Part shown: piece after piece, positions 18,250-27,189 of the stretch | Layout of the letters: every line of letters starts with the position of its first letter | Position numbering within the stretch: position 1 is the stretch's first letter | DNA from: JAWKXU01 sp964468045 | Lineage (GTDB): Bacteria; Pseudomonadota; Alphaproteobacteria; Sphingomonadales; Sphingomonadaceae | Direction: 5' to 3' | Length of the DNA: 64,000 nt | NCBI GenBank assembly: GCA_964468045.1 | Contig: CAYXTO010000008.1 | Coordinates: 1 to 64,000 of the forward strand | Made by a program: the position numbers and the translations under genes | The notes under the pieces: model-generated | Databases searched by the model: none | The model's input: the letters and a program-made list of their open reading frames with translations, nothing else | What the model was told of the DNA's origin: nothing

Positions 18250-20003
18250 GTGTCACCTTCGGCGCGGCGCACGGTGATGACCCGCATCATGCCCGCATGC
18301 ATGTGCAGCAGCATGTGGCAGTGGAACGCCCAATCGCCTTCCGCGTCCGCGGTCAGGTCGAACGACACCCGTCCGCCGGGCAGCACATTGACCGTGTGTT
18401 TGCGCGGCCGGTGGCCCGGCGCGCCATGCACCAGCTCGAAGAAATGGCCGTGCAGGTGGATCGGATGCGGCATCATCGTGTCGTTGATCAGGTTCACCCG
18501 CACGCGCTCGTTCAGCCGGAACGGGATCGGCTGCGCGCCATCGGAAAGCGTCTCCCCGTCGAAGGACCACATATAGCGCTCCATATTGGCGGTCAGATGC
18601 ACGTCGATCACGCGGTTGGGCGGCCTCGGATCGGGATTGGGCCGAAGCGATCGCAGATCGGCATAGGTCAGCACCCGATGCTCGACCTGCTCCAGCCCGG
18701 TCGGGCGATCGCCCAGCCGGTCGGCGGGCATGGGGGACAGCGAGGCAACCCCAGGGCCAAGCTTCACGTGCGGGGCGACCGAGGGGTCGCGCATTGTCAT
18801 GGAATGGCCCTGTGAGGCGGTGGCGCTGGCGCTGGCTTGTGCCCCATGCCCGGCATGGTCGTGCGCCCCCTCGGCGGGGGACATGTCCATCCCCATGTCG
18901 CGCATGGTCAGCAGCGGCCGCTCGCGCAGGGGCGGCACCGGCCCGGCCATCCCGAGCCGTGGAGCGAGCGTCGCGCGCACCAGCCCGGAGCGATCGAGCG
19001 CTTCCGCGATGACGCCATAGGCGATCGCCGCCTGCGGCCGGACGATGACGTCGTAGGTTTCGGCGATCGCGATCTGCAATTCGTCGATCTCGACCGGCTT
19101 CACCTCCAGCCCGTCGGCGGCGACCACGGTCATGGCCAAGCCGGGAATGCGGAAATTGAAATTGGTCATCGCCGCCGCATTGATGATCCGCAGCCTGACC
19201 CGCTCGCCCGGCCCGAACAGGCCGGTCCAGTTCTCGGCGGTGCCATGGCCATTGACCAGGAAGCTGTAGGTCGCGCCGGTCACATCCGAAATGTCGGTGG
19301 CGTCCATGCGCATGGACGCCCATTCCAGCCGTTCCTTCAGGGACTGGTCCTGCCCCGCCAGCAGCCCGGCCAGGGTCTGCTTCCGATGATTGAAATAGCC
19401 GCCCATCAGCTTGAGCTTACGGAGCTGCTCATGCGGATGGATCGGGCTCCAGTCCGAGAGCACCAATATATGCTCGCGGTCATAGGCCACCGGGTCCGCC
19501 CCGGCCGGATCGATCACGATCGGACCATACAGCCCGATCGCCTCCTGCATGCCGGAATGGCTGTGATACCAGTATGTGCCCGCATGGGTCACCGGGAACT
19601 CGTAGATGAAGGTCTCGCCGGGATCGATCCCCGGAAAGCTCACGCCCGGCACTCCGTCCATCTGGAACGGCACCAGCAGGCCATGCCAGTGGATCGAACT
19701 TTGCTCCTTCAGCCGGTTGGTCACCGCAATCCGCACATTGCCCCCTTCCCTGAGGCGGATGAGCGGGGCAGGCAGCGTTCCATTGACCGTGACGGCGTGG
19801 GCCGAGCGCCCCCCGGTGAAAAAATGACTGTCGGCGATGGCCAGCGCGATCGTGTCGCCCGAGAGGGTCTCGCCCATCCCGGCCTCTGCGGTTCCGCTGC
19901 GTGCCCAGGCTGGGAAAGCCCGCGCCCATGCCAGCGAAGCGGCCAGTGCCCCCCCCGATTGCAACAGGCGGCGGCGGCTCAGGGAAAAGGCGGGGGAATC
20001 CAT
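18246..20003 (-). CDS. copA: copper resistance multicopper oxidase CopA
   Basis: A 585-aa periplasmic multicopper oxidase. The N-terminus has a twin-arginine signal (SLSRRRLLQSGGALAASLAW), fitting export of a folded copper protein. All four copper-binding clusters are visible: SIHWHGLL, GTYWYHSHSGMQ, MPHPIHLHGHFFEL and WAFHCHMLLHMHAGMM (including the type-1 Cys). A Met/His-rich insert with MDMSPAEGAHDHAGHG is typical of CopA/PcoA and absent in laccases of other families. It lies between a TorF-family porin gene (93-base gap) and copB (4-base overlap), all leftward, so the three probably form one copper-induced operon. No cop regulator is in the window. Confidence 0.95.
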   Translation of the reverse strand: MDSPAFSLSRRRLLQSGGALAASLAWARAFPAWARSGTAEAGMGETLSGDTIALAIADSHFFTGGRSAHAVTVNGTLPAPLIRLREGGNVRIAVTNRLKEQSSIHWHGLLVPFQMDGVPGVSFPGIDPGETFIYEFPVTHAGTYWYHSHSGMQEAIGLYGPIVIDPAGADPVAYDREHILVLSDWSPIHPHEQLRKLKLMGGYFNHRKQTLAGLLAGQDQSLKERLEWASMRMDATDISDVTGATYSFLVNGHGTAENWTGLFGPGERVRLRIINAAAMTNFNFRIPGLAMTVVAADGLEVKPVEIDELQIAIAETYDVIVRPQAAIAYGVIAEALDRSGLVRATLAPRLGMAGPVPPLRERPLLTMRDMGMDMSPAEGAHDHAGHGAQASASATASQGHSMTMRDPSVAPHVKLGPGVASLSPMPADRLGDRPTGLEQVEHRVLTYADLRSLRPNPDPRPPNRVIDVHLTANMERYMWSFDGETLSDGAQPIPFRLNERVRVNLINDTMMPHPIHLHGHFFELVHGAPGHRPRKHTVNVLPGGRVSFDLTADAEGDWAFHCHMLLHMHAGMMRVITVRRAEGDT

Positions 20004-20096
20004 CGCATTCCTATAGCCGAAAAACCGGCACGGGCTTCAAGCCCTGGAACATTCCCGCTCCGCTCCGCCGGCATTTTTCCCCGCCGCTACGACGCG

Positions 20097-20831
20097 TCAC
20101 AGGATAAGGTGAGCGCCCAGCACGATACGCGCCCCGTGATGCCCCGCATTGCCAGGGAAGCGGATGTCCCGTCGCCTGATATCGGTATCGGAATAGGCCA
20201 GGCTGAACACCAGCCTGCCCAGCGCGTAATCTGCGCCGAGGCTCCAGTCGGTATAGCTGCCGGCCGGTCGGAGCCGCCCGGCGCGCAGCGCATCGTCGGC
20301 ATGACCGGTGGTGTGGCCGAGCTGCCCCGTCAGGGTGACCGGGGTGCCGATCAGGGCGAGGCGGGCGCTGGCCTTGCCGTGGAGATTGCTTCCGCCGATT
20401 GCCTGCTGGGGCGGCGCATAGCTGCCGAGAACGGCCAGGTCGATCGGGCCGAGGGCCATGCCGACGCCCAGATCGAACTCGACATAGTCCTGCCTGCCCG
20501 CGCCTTCGGGGAACAGGCGGGCGATGGCAGCGCCGTGCAGCCGCGTCAGCCCCGCCTCATGCCGGAAGGTGAGTGACAGATCGACCGCGGCCTCCGCGCC
20601 GCCATGCCGCACGCTGCCGCGCGTGGAGGTCGCTTGCGCGGCTGCCGTGAAGCCGGTTCCGGCCAGCGGCACGTCCACGCGCACGCGTGCCGCAGCCTTG
20701 CCGTCGCTCCAGCTCAGCCCCCGCTCCCGATAATCGGTCAGGATGGATGCCTCGAGCCCGATCATCTCCTGCGCGAGGACCGGCGCCGGCGCCAGCACGG
20801 CCGGAATGGCGATCGCCAGGATAAGTCTCAC
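20097..20831 (-). CDS. TorF-family outer-membrane protein
   Basis: A 244-aa secreted beta-barrel protein. The signal peptide ends APAPVLAQ, and the mature part begins with the family pattern SILTDYRERGLSWSDGKAA; alternating hydrophobic strands follow, up to a terminal HLIL. Members are annotated as TorF putative porins in sphingomonads. It is leftward and 93 bases upstream of copA, so it may be the first gene of the copper operon. Whether it transports anything is unknown. It is divergent from the OprP-like porin gene across 195 bases that must carry both promoters. Confidence 0.75.
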   Translation of the reverse strand: MRLILAIAIPAVLAPAPVLAQEMIGLEASILTDYRERGLSWSDGKAAARVRVDVPLAGTGFTAAAQATSTRGSVRHGGAEAAVDLSLTFRHEAGLTRLHGAAIARLFPEGAGRQDYVEFDLGVGMALGPIDLAVLGSYAPPQQAIGGSNLHGKASARLALIGTPVTLTGQLGHTTGHADDALRAGRLRPAGSYTDWSLGADYALGRLVFSLAYSDTDIRRRDIRFPGNAGHHGARIVLGAHLIL

Positions 20832-21026
20832 CGCTTGCGCACCTCGTCTGCCGATAGCAGGGCCAGATCGCGGAGTCCGCGCCGCAAGGCAAGGGCGTTA
20901 CTGCATCTGCAGCAGAAGGTTGTTGCGCGCGGCGGCCCGGGCGTTCTAGTGGCGTTTGCGCTGCCGGGTGCTGATCCGCGTTGCGTTGGCGAGGCGATTC
21001 CACGCGTGAGATTTCTCAGAGAGCCC

Positions 21027-22385
21027 ATGAAGACATATTCCGCCGGCATCGCCGGCGCGCTCGTATTGGGCCTGGCGGGGGCGCCGCAGGCCGAGGCGCG
21101 CCCGATCACGGAAGAAGAGGCGACAGCCCTGCGCGAAGAGATCGCGCGCCTGAAATCGCGGGTCGAGGATCTGGAAAAGCGCCTGGTCGAGAGCACGGAG
21201 CCGGCGGCACCGCAAGCGGCCGAGCAGCCCCGCGAAGAACCCCGGATCGAATGGAAGGGATCGCCGCGGATCGTGGAAGGCGACCGTTCCTTCAAGGCGA
21301 AGGGCCGTATCCAGGCCGACGTCAATTATGTATCCGCGCCATCGGGCCTGGACGACAAGGGGCTGGGCTTCTCCAGCGAATTCCGGAGAATCCGGCTGGG
21401 CGGCGAAGGCGATCTGGGCAGTGGCTTCGGATACAAGCTGGAGCTGGAATTTTCCGACAACAACGTCGATCTGGTCGATGCCTTCCTCAGCTACAAGACC
21501 GGCGGCTGGCTGCTGACGCTGGGCAACCAGAATTCGTTCCAGTCGCTCGATGAATTGACCAGCGACACCACCGGCAGCTTCATGGAGCGCGCGGCCTTCA
21601 CCGATGCGTTCAATTTCGAACGGCGGCTCGGCCTGTCCGCGCAATATCAGAAGGGGCCGTTCGTCGGGCAGTTCGGAATATTCACCGACGATGTCGAAGC
21701 GCTTTCGAACCAGAACGACGGGCCGGCAGGCGGCGACGAGAACAACAGCTTCAGCACTGATGGCCGCGTGGTCTATGCACCCAAGTTCGGTTCCACCCAG
21801 CTCCATTTCGGGGTCTCGGCGCATTGGCGCAAGCTCGGGCGGCTGAGCGATGCGCCGGTCCGCTATCGGCAGCGGCCCTTTGTCCATTCCGCCAACAGCC
21901 GGCTGATCGGAACGGTTGCGCTGGCCGTCAGGGAAGAGCTTTCCTACGGCGTCGAAATGGCGGCGATCAGCGGACGTTGGCATGCGGCGGCGGAAATGCA
22001 CTGGCTCCGGCCGGACCGGGTCGACGGCGTGACGCCGAACTTCCGGGGCGGCTATGCGGAGATCGGCTATTTCCTGACCGCCGACAGCCGGGCCTATGGG
22101 AACGGGTTCTTCGGCAATACCAAGCCGCGCAGCCCCCTCGGCAAGGGCGGGATCGGCGCCTTGCAGGTCAATCTGCGCTACGATCACCTCGATCTGAACA
22201 GCCGGGACATCAGGGGCGGAATCCAGAACGGCTATCTCGCCTCGCTGATCTGGACCCCGATCCAGTATCTGCGCTTCAATCTGAATTACGGCTATCTCGA
22301 CTATCAGGGCGCGGTTCCGCTGATCGACGGACGCACCGATTACGGCGCGCATGTGTTCGGATCGCGGTTCGAGCTGGACTTCTGA
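21027..22385 (+). CDS. OprP/OprO-family porin
   Basis: A 452-aa outer-membrane porin of the phosphate/polyphosphate-selective class. A signal peptide (ending AGAPQAEA) is followed by a coiled-coil segment (EEEATALREEIARLKSRVEDLEKRL, residues ~25-50), then a barrel with GRIQADVNYVSA, EFRRIRLGGEGDLGSGFGYKLELEF and YGYLDYQ, ending in RFELDF with the terminal Phe needed for barrel assembly. The coiled coil probably trimerises in the periplasm. In alphaproteobacteria such porins are often phosphate-regulated; I see no clear Pho box upstream. It is divergent from the TorF gene. Confidence 0.85.
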   Translation: MKTYSAGIAGALVLGLAGAPQAEARPITEEEATALREEIARLKSRVEDLEKRLVESTEPAAPQAAEQPREEPRIEWKGSPRIVEGDRSFKAKGRIQADVNYVSAPSGLDDKGLGFSSEFRRIRLGGEGDLGSGFGYKLELEFSDNNVDLVDAFLSYKTGGWLLTLGNQNSFQSLDELTSDTTGSFMERAAFTDAFNFERRLGLSAQYQKGPFVGQFGIFTDDVEALSNQNDGPAGGDENNSFSTDGRVVYAPKFGSTQLHFGVSAHWRKLGRLSDAPVRYRQRPFVHSANSRLIGTVALAVREELSYGVEMAAISGRWHAAAEMHWLRPDRVDGVTPNFRGGYAEIGYFLTADSRAYGNGFFGNTKPRSPLGKGGIGALQVNLRYDHLDLNSRDIRGGIQNGYLASLIWTPIQYLRFNLNYGYLDYQGAVPLIDGRTDYGAHVFGSRFELDF

Positions 22386-22402
22386 TCGACGGTTGCGGCG
22401 GT

Positions 22403-23605
22403 TCAACCGCCCTCGGCAATCGCCTGGCCTGCGGCCCATCCGCTCGCCCAGGCCCATTGGAAATTATATCCGCCCAGCCAGCCGGTGACGTCCACCGCCT
22501 CGCCGATGGCATAGAGCCCCGGCAGATGATCGGCCATCATGCTGCGGGAGGACAGTCCGGCGACGGATATGCCGCCCGCCGTCACTTCCGCCTTGGCGAA
22601 GCCTTCCGTACCCGTGGGAGTGAAGCGCCAGTCGGCGAGGCGGGCCTGGATCGCGCGCAGCGCCTTGTCCGGCAGGTGGCCCAGTTCGCCCTGCATATCC
22701 AGCTTTTCGAGCAGCGCTTCGGCAAGGCGCTCGGGCAGGCTTGCCGCTAGTGCGCGGCGCAGCGACATGCGCGGGCGCTCCCGCTTCTGCGTGAGCAGCC
22801 AATCGGGCGCGGCATCGGGCAGGAAATCCACGCCGATCCCGGTGCGGTGCTGCCAGTAGGACGAGATCTGGAGGATCGCCGGGCCTGACAGGCCGCGATG
22901 GGTGAACAGCGCGGCCTCGCGAAAACGGACCTTGTTCCAGCGCACCTCGACCTCTGCCGAAACCCCGGACAGCGAGCGGAACAGCGCTTCCTCCGCGCCG
23001 AGCGTGAGCGGCACCAGCGCGGGGCGGGGCTGAACGACGGACAGGCCGAAGCGGCGTGCGACGTCATAGGCGAAGCCGGTTGCGCCGAGCTTGGGGATGG
23101 AGGGGCCGCCGGTGGCCAGCACCAGCGCGGGCGCGCTCCATTCCGTGCCGCCGATGGTCACGCGGAACTGCCCGTCGCCGTGGTCGATCGCAGTCACCGG
23201 CTGGCCGAGCATGAGCTTGACGCCAGCGGCGGTGCATTCGCCCACCAGCATCTCCACGATCTGCCGGGCGGACCCGTCGCAGAACAGCTGGCCCAGCGTC
23301 TTCTCGTGCCAGGCGATGCCGTGGCGATCGACCAGCGCGATGAAATCCTGCGGGCTGTAGCGGCCCAGCGCGGATTTGGCGAAATGCGGATTGCCCGAGA
23401 TATAGCGGTCGGCGGCGGTGTGGATATTGGTGAAGTTGCAGCGCCCGCCGCCGGAGATCAGGATCTTCTTGCCCGGCGCATCGGCATGGTCGGCCAGCAG
23501 CACGCGCTTGCCCCCGGCTCCCGCCGTCATCGCGCACATCATCCCTGCGGCTCCGGCGCCGAGGACGATGGCGTCATAATGGCGCTGCGTCATGTCGCGG
23601 GTCAC
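22403..23605 (-). CDS. FAD-dependent oxidoreductase, HI0933/BaiN family
   Basis: A 400-aa cytoplasmic flavoprotein. N-terminal dinucleotide fold YDAIVLGAGAAGMMCAMTAG and the family hallmark GKKILISGGGRCNFTN are present; the C-terminal segment GLYAIGEAVDVTGWLGGYNFQWAWASG closes the FAD site. The family (COG2081) is widespread, annotated as aminoacetone oxidase-like or BaiN-like, but its physiological substrate is mostly unknown. The GTG start at 23605 overlaps the stop of the upstream flavoprotein gene; an ATG four codons in is also possible. The two are evidently co-translated. Confidence 0.88.
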   Translation of the reverse strand: MTRDMTQRHYDAIVLGAGAAGMMCAMTAGAGGKRVLLADHADAPGKKILISGGGRCNFTNIHTAADRYISGNPHFAKSALGRYSPQDFIALVDRHGIAWHEKTLGQLFCDGSARQIVEMLVGECTAAGVKLMLGQPVTAIDHGDGQFRVTIGGTEWSAPALVLATGGPSIPKLGATGFAYDVARRFGLSVVQPRPALVPLTLGAEEALFRSLSGVSAEVEVRWNKVRFREAALFTHRGLSGPAILQISSYWQHRTGIGVDFLPDAAPDWLLTQKRERPRMSLRRALAASLPERLAEALLEKLDMQGELGHLPDKALRAIQARLADWRFTPTGTEGFAKAEVTAGGISVAGLSSRSMMADHLPGLYAIGEAVDVTGWLGGYNFQWAWASGWAAGQAIAEGG

Positions 23606-25224
23606 TCGGCCAGGATGCTCTTGGCGACGGCTTCCGCCACCTTGATCCCGTCGATCGCGGCGGAGAGGATGCCGCCGGCATATCCCGCGCCTTCACCCGC
23701 CGGGAACAGCCGCGCGACATTGAGGCTCTGGAAATCCTTGCCGCGCGTGATCCGCACCGGTGAGGAAGTGCGCGTTTCGACCCCGGTCATCACCACGTCG
23801 GGATGATCGTAGCGCACGATCTGCCGCCCGAACACCGGCAGCGCCTCACGCATGGCTTCGATGGCGAAGCCCGGCAGGCACTGCGAGAGATCGGTCATCG
23901 TCACGCCCGGCTTGTAGGACGGAGTGACCGCGCCCAGCCCGGTGGAGGGGTGGCCCGCCAGGAAATCGCCAACCTTCTGGGCCGGGGCCGCATAGGACGA
24001 TCCGCCCGCGCGATAGGCCAGCGATTCCCAATGCCGCTGGAAGGCGATCCCGGCCAATGGCCCGTCGGGATAGTCGCGCGCCGGCTCGATCGCCACGACA
24101 AGGCCGGAATTGGCATTGAATTCGGCGCGGGAATACTGGCTCATGCCATTGGTCACCACATGCCCTTCCTCGGACGTCGCGGCCACCACCCGCCCCCCGG
24201 GGCACATGCAGAAGCTGTAGACGGCGCGGCCGTTCGAGGCATGGTGGGTCAGGCTGTAGGCCGCCGCGCCCAGGATCGGATGGCCGGCGAACCTGCCGTA
24301 GCGCGCCTCGTCGATCCAGGATTGCGGATGCTCGATCCGCACCCCGATGGAAAAGGGCTTGGCTTCGATATGCACGCCGCGCCGGTGCAGCATCTCGAAG
24401 GTGGGCCGGGCGCTGTGCCCCACCGCGAGGACGACGTGATCGGCTTCCAGGAAGCTGCCGTCGTGCAGATGCAGGCCGCGCAGCCGCTGGCGGCCATCCG
24501 GTCCGCGCTCCAGCTCCAGCTCGTCCACCCGGGTTTGCCAGCGATATTCACCGCCCAGCCCCTCGATCGTGCGGCGCATGCTTTCGACCATGGTGACGAG
24601 GCGGAAGGTGCCGATATGGGGATGTGCCTCGAACAATATGTCGTCGGGCGCGCCCGCCTTGACGAATTCCTCCAGCACCTTGCGGCCGAGGAAGCGGGGA
24701 TCCTTCACCCGGCAATAGAGCTTGCCGTCGGAAAATGTACCCGCGCCGCCTTCGCCGAACTGCACGTTGGAATCCGGATTGAGCTGCGAACGCCGCCACA
24801 GCCCCCAGGTATCCCTGGTGCGCTCGCGCACGATCTTGCCCCGGTCGAGGATGATCGGACGAAAGCCCATCTGCGCCAGGATCAGCCCCGCGAACAATCC
24901 GCATGGCCCGGCCCCGATCACCACCGGGCGCAGGCCGGACCATCCTTCCGGGGCCCGCGCCACGAAACGGTAATCGGTGTCCGGCCTTGGCCTGACCTCG
25001 TGATCGCCTGCAAACCGGGCCAGGACTTCCGCCTCGTCCGCCAGATCGACATCCACGGTGTAGACCAGCACGATCGCGTTCTTGCGCCGGGCGTCATTGC
25101 CGCGCCGGACGATCTCGTGGCCGCGCAGCCTGTCTAGGTCGATGCCGAGCCGCGCGCAGATGGCCACGGGCAGGGCGTGCGCATCATGGTCGAGCGGCAG
25201 GGTCAGTCCGGAAAGGCGCAGCAT
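23602..25224 (-). CDS. FAD-dependent dehydrogenase, COG2509 family
   Basis: A 540-aa flavoprotein. The N-terminal ~85 residues form a small alpha/beta domain (MLRLSGLTLPLDHDAHALP...VLVYTVDVDL). An FAD fold follows with RPVVIGAGPCGLFAGLILAQMGFRPIILDRG, then NVQFGEGGAGTFSDGKL, HVVLAVGHSARPTFEML and a terminal GEGAGYAGGILSAAIDGIKVAEA. Length and order match the conserved but poorly characterised uncharacterised FAD-dependent dehydrogenase family. It is the first gene of a leftward pair with the HI0933-like flavoprotein (4-base overlap). The partners may act on related substrates. Confidence 0.85.
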   Translation of the reverse strand: MLRLSGLTLPLDHDAHALPVAICARLGIDLDRLRGHEIVRRGNDARRKNAIVLVYTVDVDLADEAEVLARFAGDHEVRPRPDTDYRFVARAPEGWSGLRPVVIGAGPCGLFAGLILAQMGFRPIILDRGKIVRERTRDTWGLWRRSQLNPDSNVQFGEGGAGTFSDGKLYCRVKDPRFLGRKVLEEFVKAGAPDDILFEAHPHIGTFRLVTMVESMRRTIEGLGGEYRWQTRVDELELERGPDGRQRLRGLHLHDGSFLEADHVVLAVGHSARPTFEMLHRRGVHIEAKPFSIGVRIEHPQSWIDEARYGRFAGHPILGAAAYSLTHHASNGRAVYSFCMCPGGRVVAATSEEGHVVTNGMSQYSRAEFNANSGLVVAIEPARDYPDGPLAGIAFQRHWESLAYRAGGSSYAAPAQKVGDFLAGHPSTGLGAVTPSYKPGVTMTDLSQCLPGFAIEAMREALPVFGRQIVRYDHPDVVMTGVETRTSSPVRITRGKDFQSLNVARLFPAGEGAGYAGGILSAAIDGIKVAEAVAKSILAE

Positions 25225-25386
25225 GACCGGCCCCTAACGCGTCCCGGCCTGCCCGCCAACCCGCCAGCACGCCATGCCGCCCAGGCAATCCCGCGCCCGA
25301 TGCCTGCGGAAGTCCGCTACTTGCATTGCCGGCCCGCCGTGCGACAAGGCCATCGAGAAAAACCCGTTGCAACCGGAGAGGAATTT

Positions 25387-26205
25387 TTGATCGTGAGCGA
25401 GAATCACGTTCGCCAGCAGTGGGAGGACGGCGTCCTCAGGCTGACCAAGATCAATACCGACACCCGCCAGGGCATCAGCCTATCCGTGCTGGAGGAGCTC
25501 GGCGCGGCGATGGATCGTGCGCGCGACGATGCCTCCATTCGCTGCGTGGTGATCGACGCGGCCGGCGACGGCTTTCACAATGGCGCGGTGATGCTCGGCG
25601 AGATGGGAGACGACTGGACCGCGCTCACTCGCAAGGATTACCGCCGGATCATCGATCTGGGCCACGGCCTGGGACGCAACATCGCCGCGCTCGATATTCC
25701 GGTCATCGGGGTCGCGGCCGGCGGTGCCCTGGGCGGCGGGCTGGAACTGCTTGCGCGCTGCGACCTGGTCTATACCACCGACGATGCCCGCTTCAGCTTC
25801 CCCGAAGTGACGCTGGGGCTGGTGGCGGGCTGGGGCGGCACCCAGTGGGTGGGTCGCCTGGTCCCCTTCCGCAAGGCGCAGGAATTTCTCCTCCTGGGCG
25901 AGGAGATCGATGGCAGGACCGCGGAGGAATGGGGCGTGGTCACCCGCTCCTTGCCTGACCGGCCGGCGCTCAATGCGCATGTGGCGCGCGTGCTCGACCG
26001 GCTCCGGCGCTGCGCCCCGATTTCGCTCAAATGGCACAAGGAATGCCTGCGGGCGCTGTGGCAGAAGAGCCTAACCGAAGGCGAGGCGGTGGAGGCCGTC
26101 GCGGTGGTGGAGGCGATGGACACGGGCACATGGTTCGGGCCGACCGCTGCCTTCTTCGAGGGCAAGGGCTGGGACTATTCCAGCGGAAAGGCGATCGAGC
26201 CTTGA
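25387..26205 (+). CDS. enoyl-CoA hydratase/isomerase family protein
   Basis: A 272-aa crotonase-fold enzyme. The oxyanion-hole region reads GVAAGGALGGGLELLARCDLVYTT, and both catalytic Glu positions of enoyl-CoA hydratase are kept (RFSFPEVTLGLVAGWGGTQ and FRKAQEFLLLG), supporting hydration or isomerisation of an enoyl-CoA. The frame has no nearby ATG; TTG 25387 is chosen because GGAGAGGA ends six bases upstream, with GTG 25393 as an alternative. Its TGA overlaps the TTG start of the next gene, so it is coupled to an oxidoreductase and, after 22 bases, a GST-fold gene. The substrate is unknown. Confidence 0.85.
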   Translation: MIVSENHVRQQWEDGVLRLTKINTDTRQGISLSVLEELGAAMDRARDDASIRCVVIDAAGDGFHNGAVMLGEMGDDWTALTRKDYRRIIDLGHGLGRNIAALDIPVIGVAAGGALGGGLELLARCDLVYTTDDARFSFPEVTLGLVAGWGGTQWVGRLVPFRKAQEFLLLGEEIDGRTAEEWGVVTRSLPDRPALNAHVARVLDRLRRCAPISLKWHKECLRALWQKSLTEGEAVEAVAVVEAMDTGTWFGPTAAFFEGKGWDYSSGKAIEP

Positions 26206-27167
26206 AGGCGGCGGTGATTCATGCGCAGGGCGGGCCGGAAGTCCTTTCCTGCGAAGATGTGGCGGATCCCGTTCCCGGTCCGGACGAGGTCGTCATCGCG
26301 GTCGAGGCGATCAGCCTTGAGGGAGGGGACCTCCTCCATCGCAGCATCCTCCCGGTAGAGGCCTTCCCGCATATTATTGGCTATCAGGCGGGCGGCACCG
26401 TTATCGGGATCGGCGCCAATGTCACTGGCCTGTCGCTCGGGCAGCGGGTGGTCGGCTTCAACTTCTCCGGCTCGCATGCGGAAAAATTCCGCATGCCTGC
26501 CCACTACGCTTTCCCGGTGCCGGATGCGCTCGACATGCGGATCGCCGCGACCATGCCGGTGACCTTCGGCACTGCGGGCTGGGCCTTGTTCCAGGCGGGT
26601 GGTCTCCGATCCGGAGAAACGGTGTTCATCCGGGGCGGAACCGGCGGGGTCGGCATCGCCGCGGTGCAACTGGCCAAGGCGGCAGGTGCGCGGGTGATCG
26701 CCACGGCGGGGAGCCGATCCTGCGACCGGATGGGCGAAGTCGGCTGCGATCATGCCGTGCCTTACGATCAGGTGGATTATGCCGGTGAAGTCTTGCGGCT
26801 GACCGACGGCAAGGGCGCGGATCTCGTGGTCGACATGGTCGGCGGAAACGCCGCCACAATGGCCGAGCTGGTTTCCACGGTCGCCTATCGCGGGCGGCTG
26901 GCGCTGGTCGGGCTTTCGAGCGGCGAGGCGCCGTCGGTCAGCTTCTGGGACATCGCGCTGAAGAATATGGCGGTTCATGGCGTGCTGTTCGGGCTGGAAA
27001 TGCATTCGGACACTGCCCGCGAGATGATCGCAGGCTATTTCGCCAAGGCTGCCGAAGGCGGCCTGACCATGCCGATCGCGGCGGAGTTCCCGCTTTCGCA
27101 GGCAACCGAAGCGCATCGCCATGCCGAGCAGGAAAAGCCGTTCGGGCGAATCCTGATCATTCCCTGA
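26202..27167 (+). CDS. zinc-free MDR oxidoreductase (quinone reductase-like)
   Basis: A 321-aa NADPH-dependent medium-chain reductase. It lacks the structural and catalytic zinc cysteines, and has FIRGGTGGVGIAAVQLAKAAGARVIATAGS as the nucleotide-binding loop and DLVVDMVGGNAATM further on. The start is a TTG (LKAAVIHAQGGPEVLSCEDV) whose last two bases belong to the TGA of the hydratase gene; no ATG lies near the conserved N-terminus, so this rare overlapping start is the likely one. It probably reduces an enone or enoyl thioester in the same pathway as the hydratase. Confidence 0.85.
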   Translation: MKAAVIHAQGGPEVLSCEDVADPVPGPDEVVIAVEAISLEGGDLLHRSILPVEAFPHIIGYQAGGTVIGIGANVTGLSLGQRVVGFNFSGSHAEKFRMPAHYAFPVPDALDMRIAATMPVTFGTAGWALFQAGGLRSGETVFIRGGTGGVGIAAVQLAKAAGARVIATAGSRSCDRMGEVGCDHAVPYDQVDYAGEVLRLTDGKGADLVVDMVGGNAATMAELVSTVAYRGRLALVGLSSGEAPSVSFWDIALKNMAVHGVLFGLEMHSDTAREMIAGYFAKAAEGGLTMPIAAEFPLSQATEAHRHAEQEKPFGRILIIP

Positions 27168-27189
27168 CCCCCATTTACGGAGAGTATCG

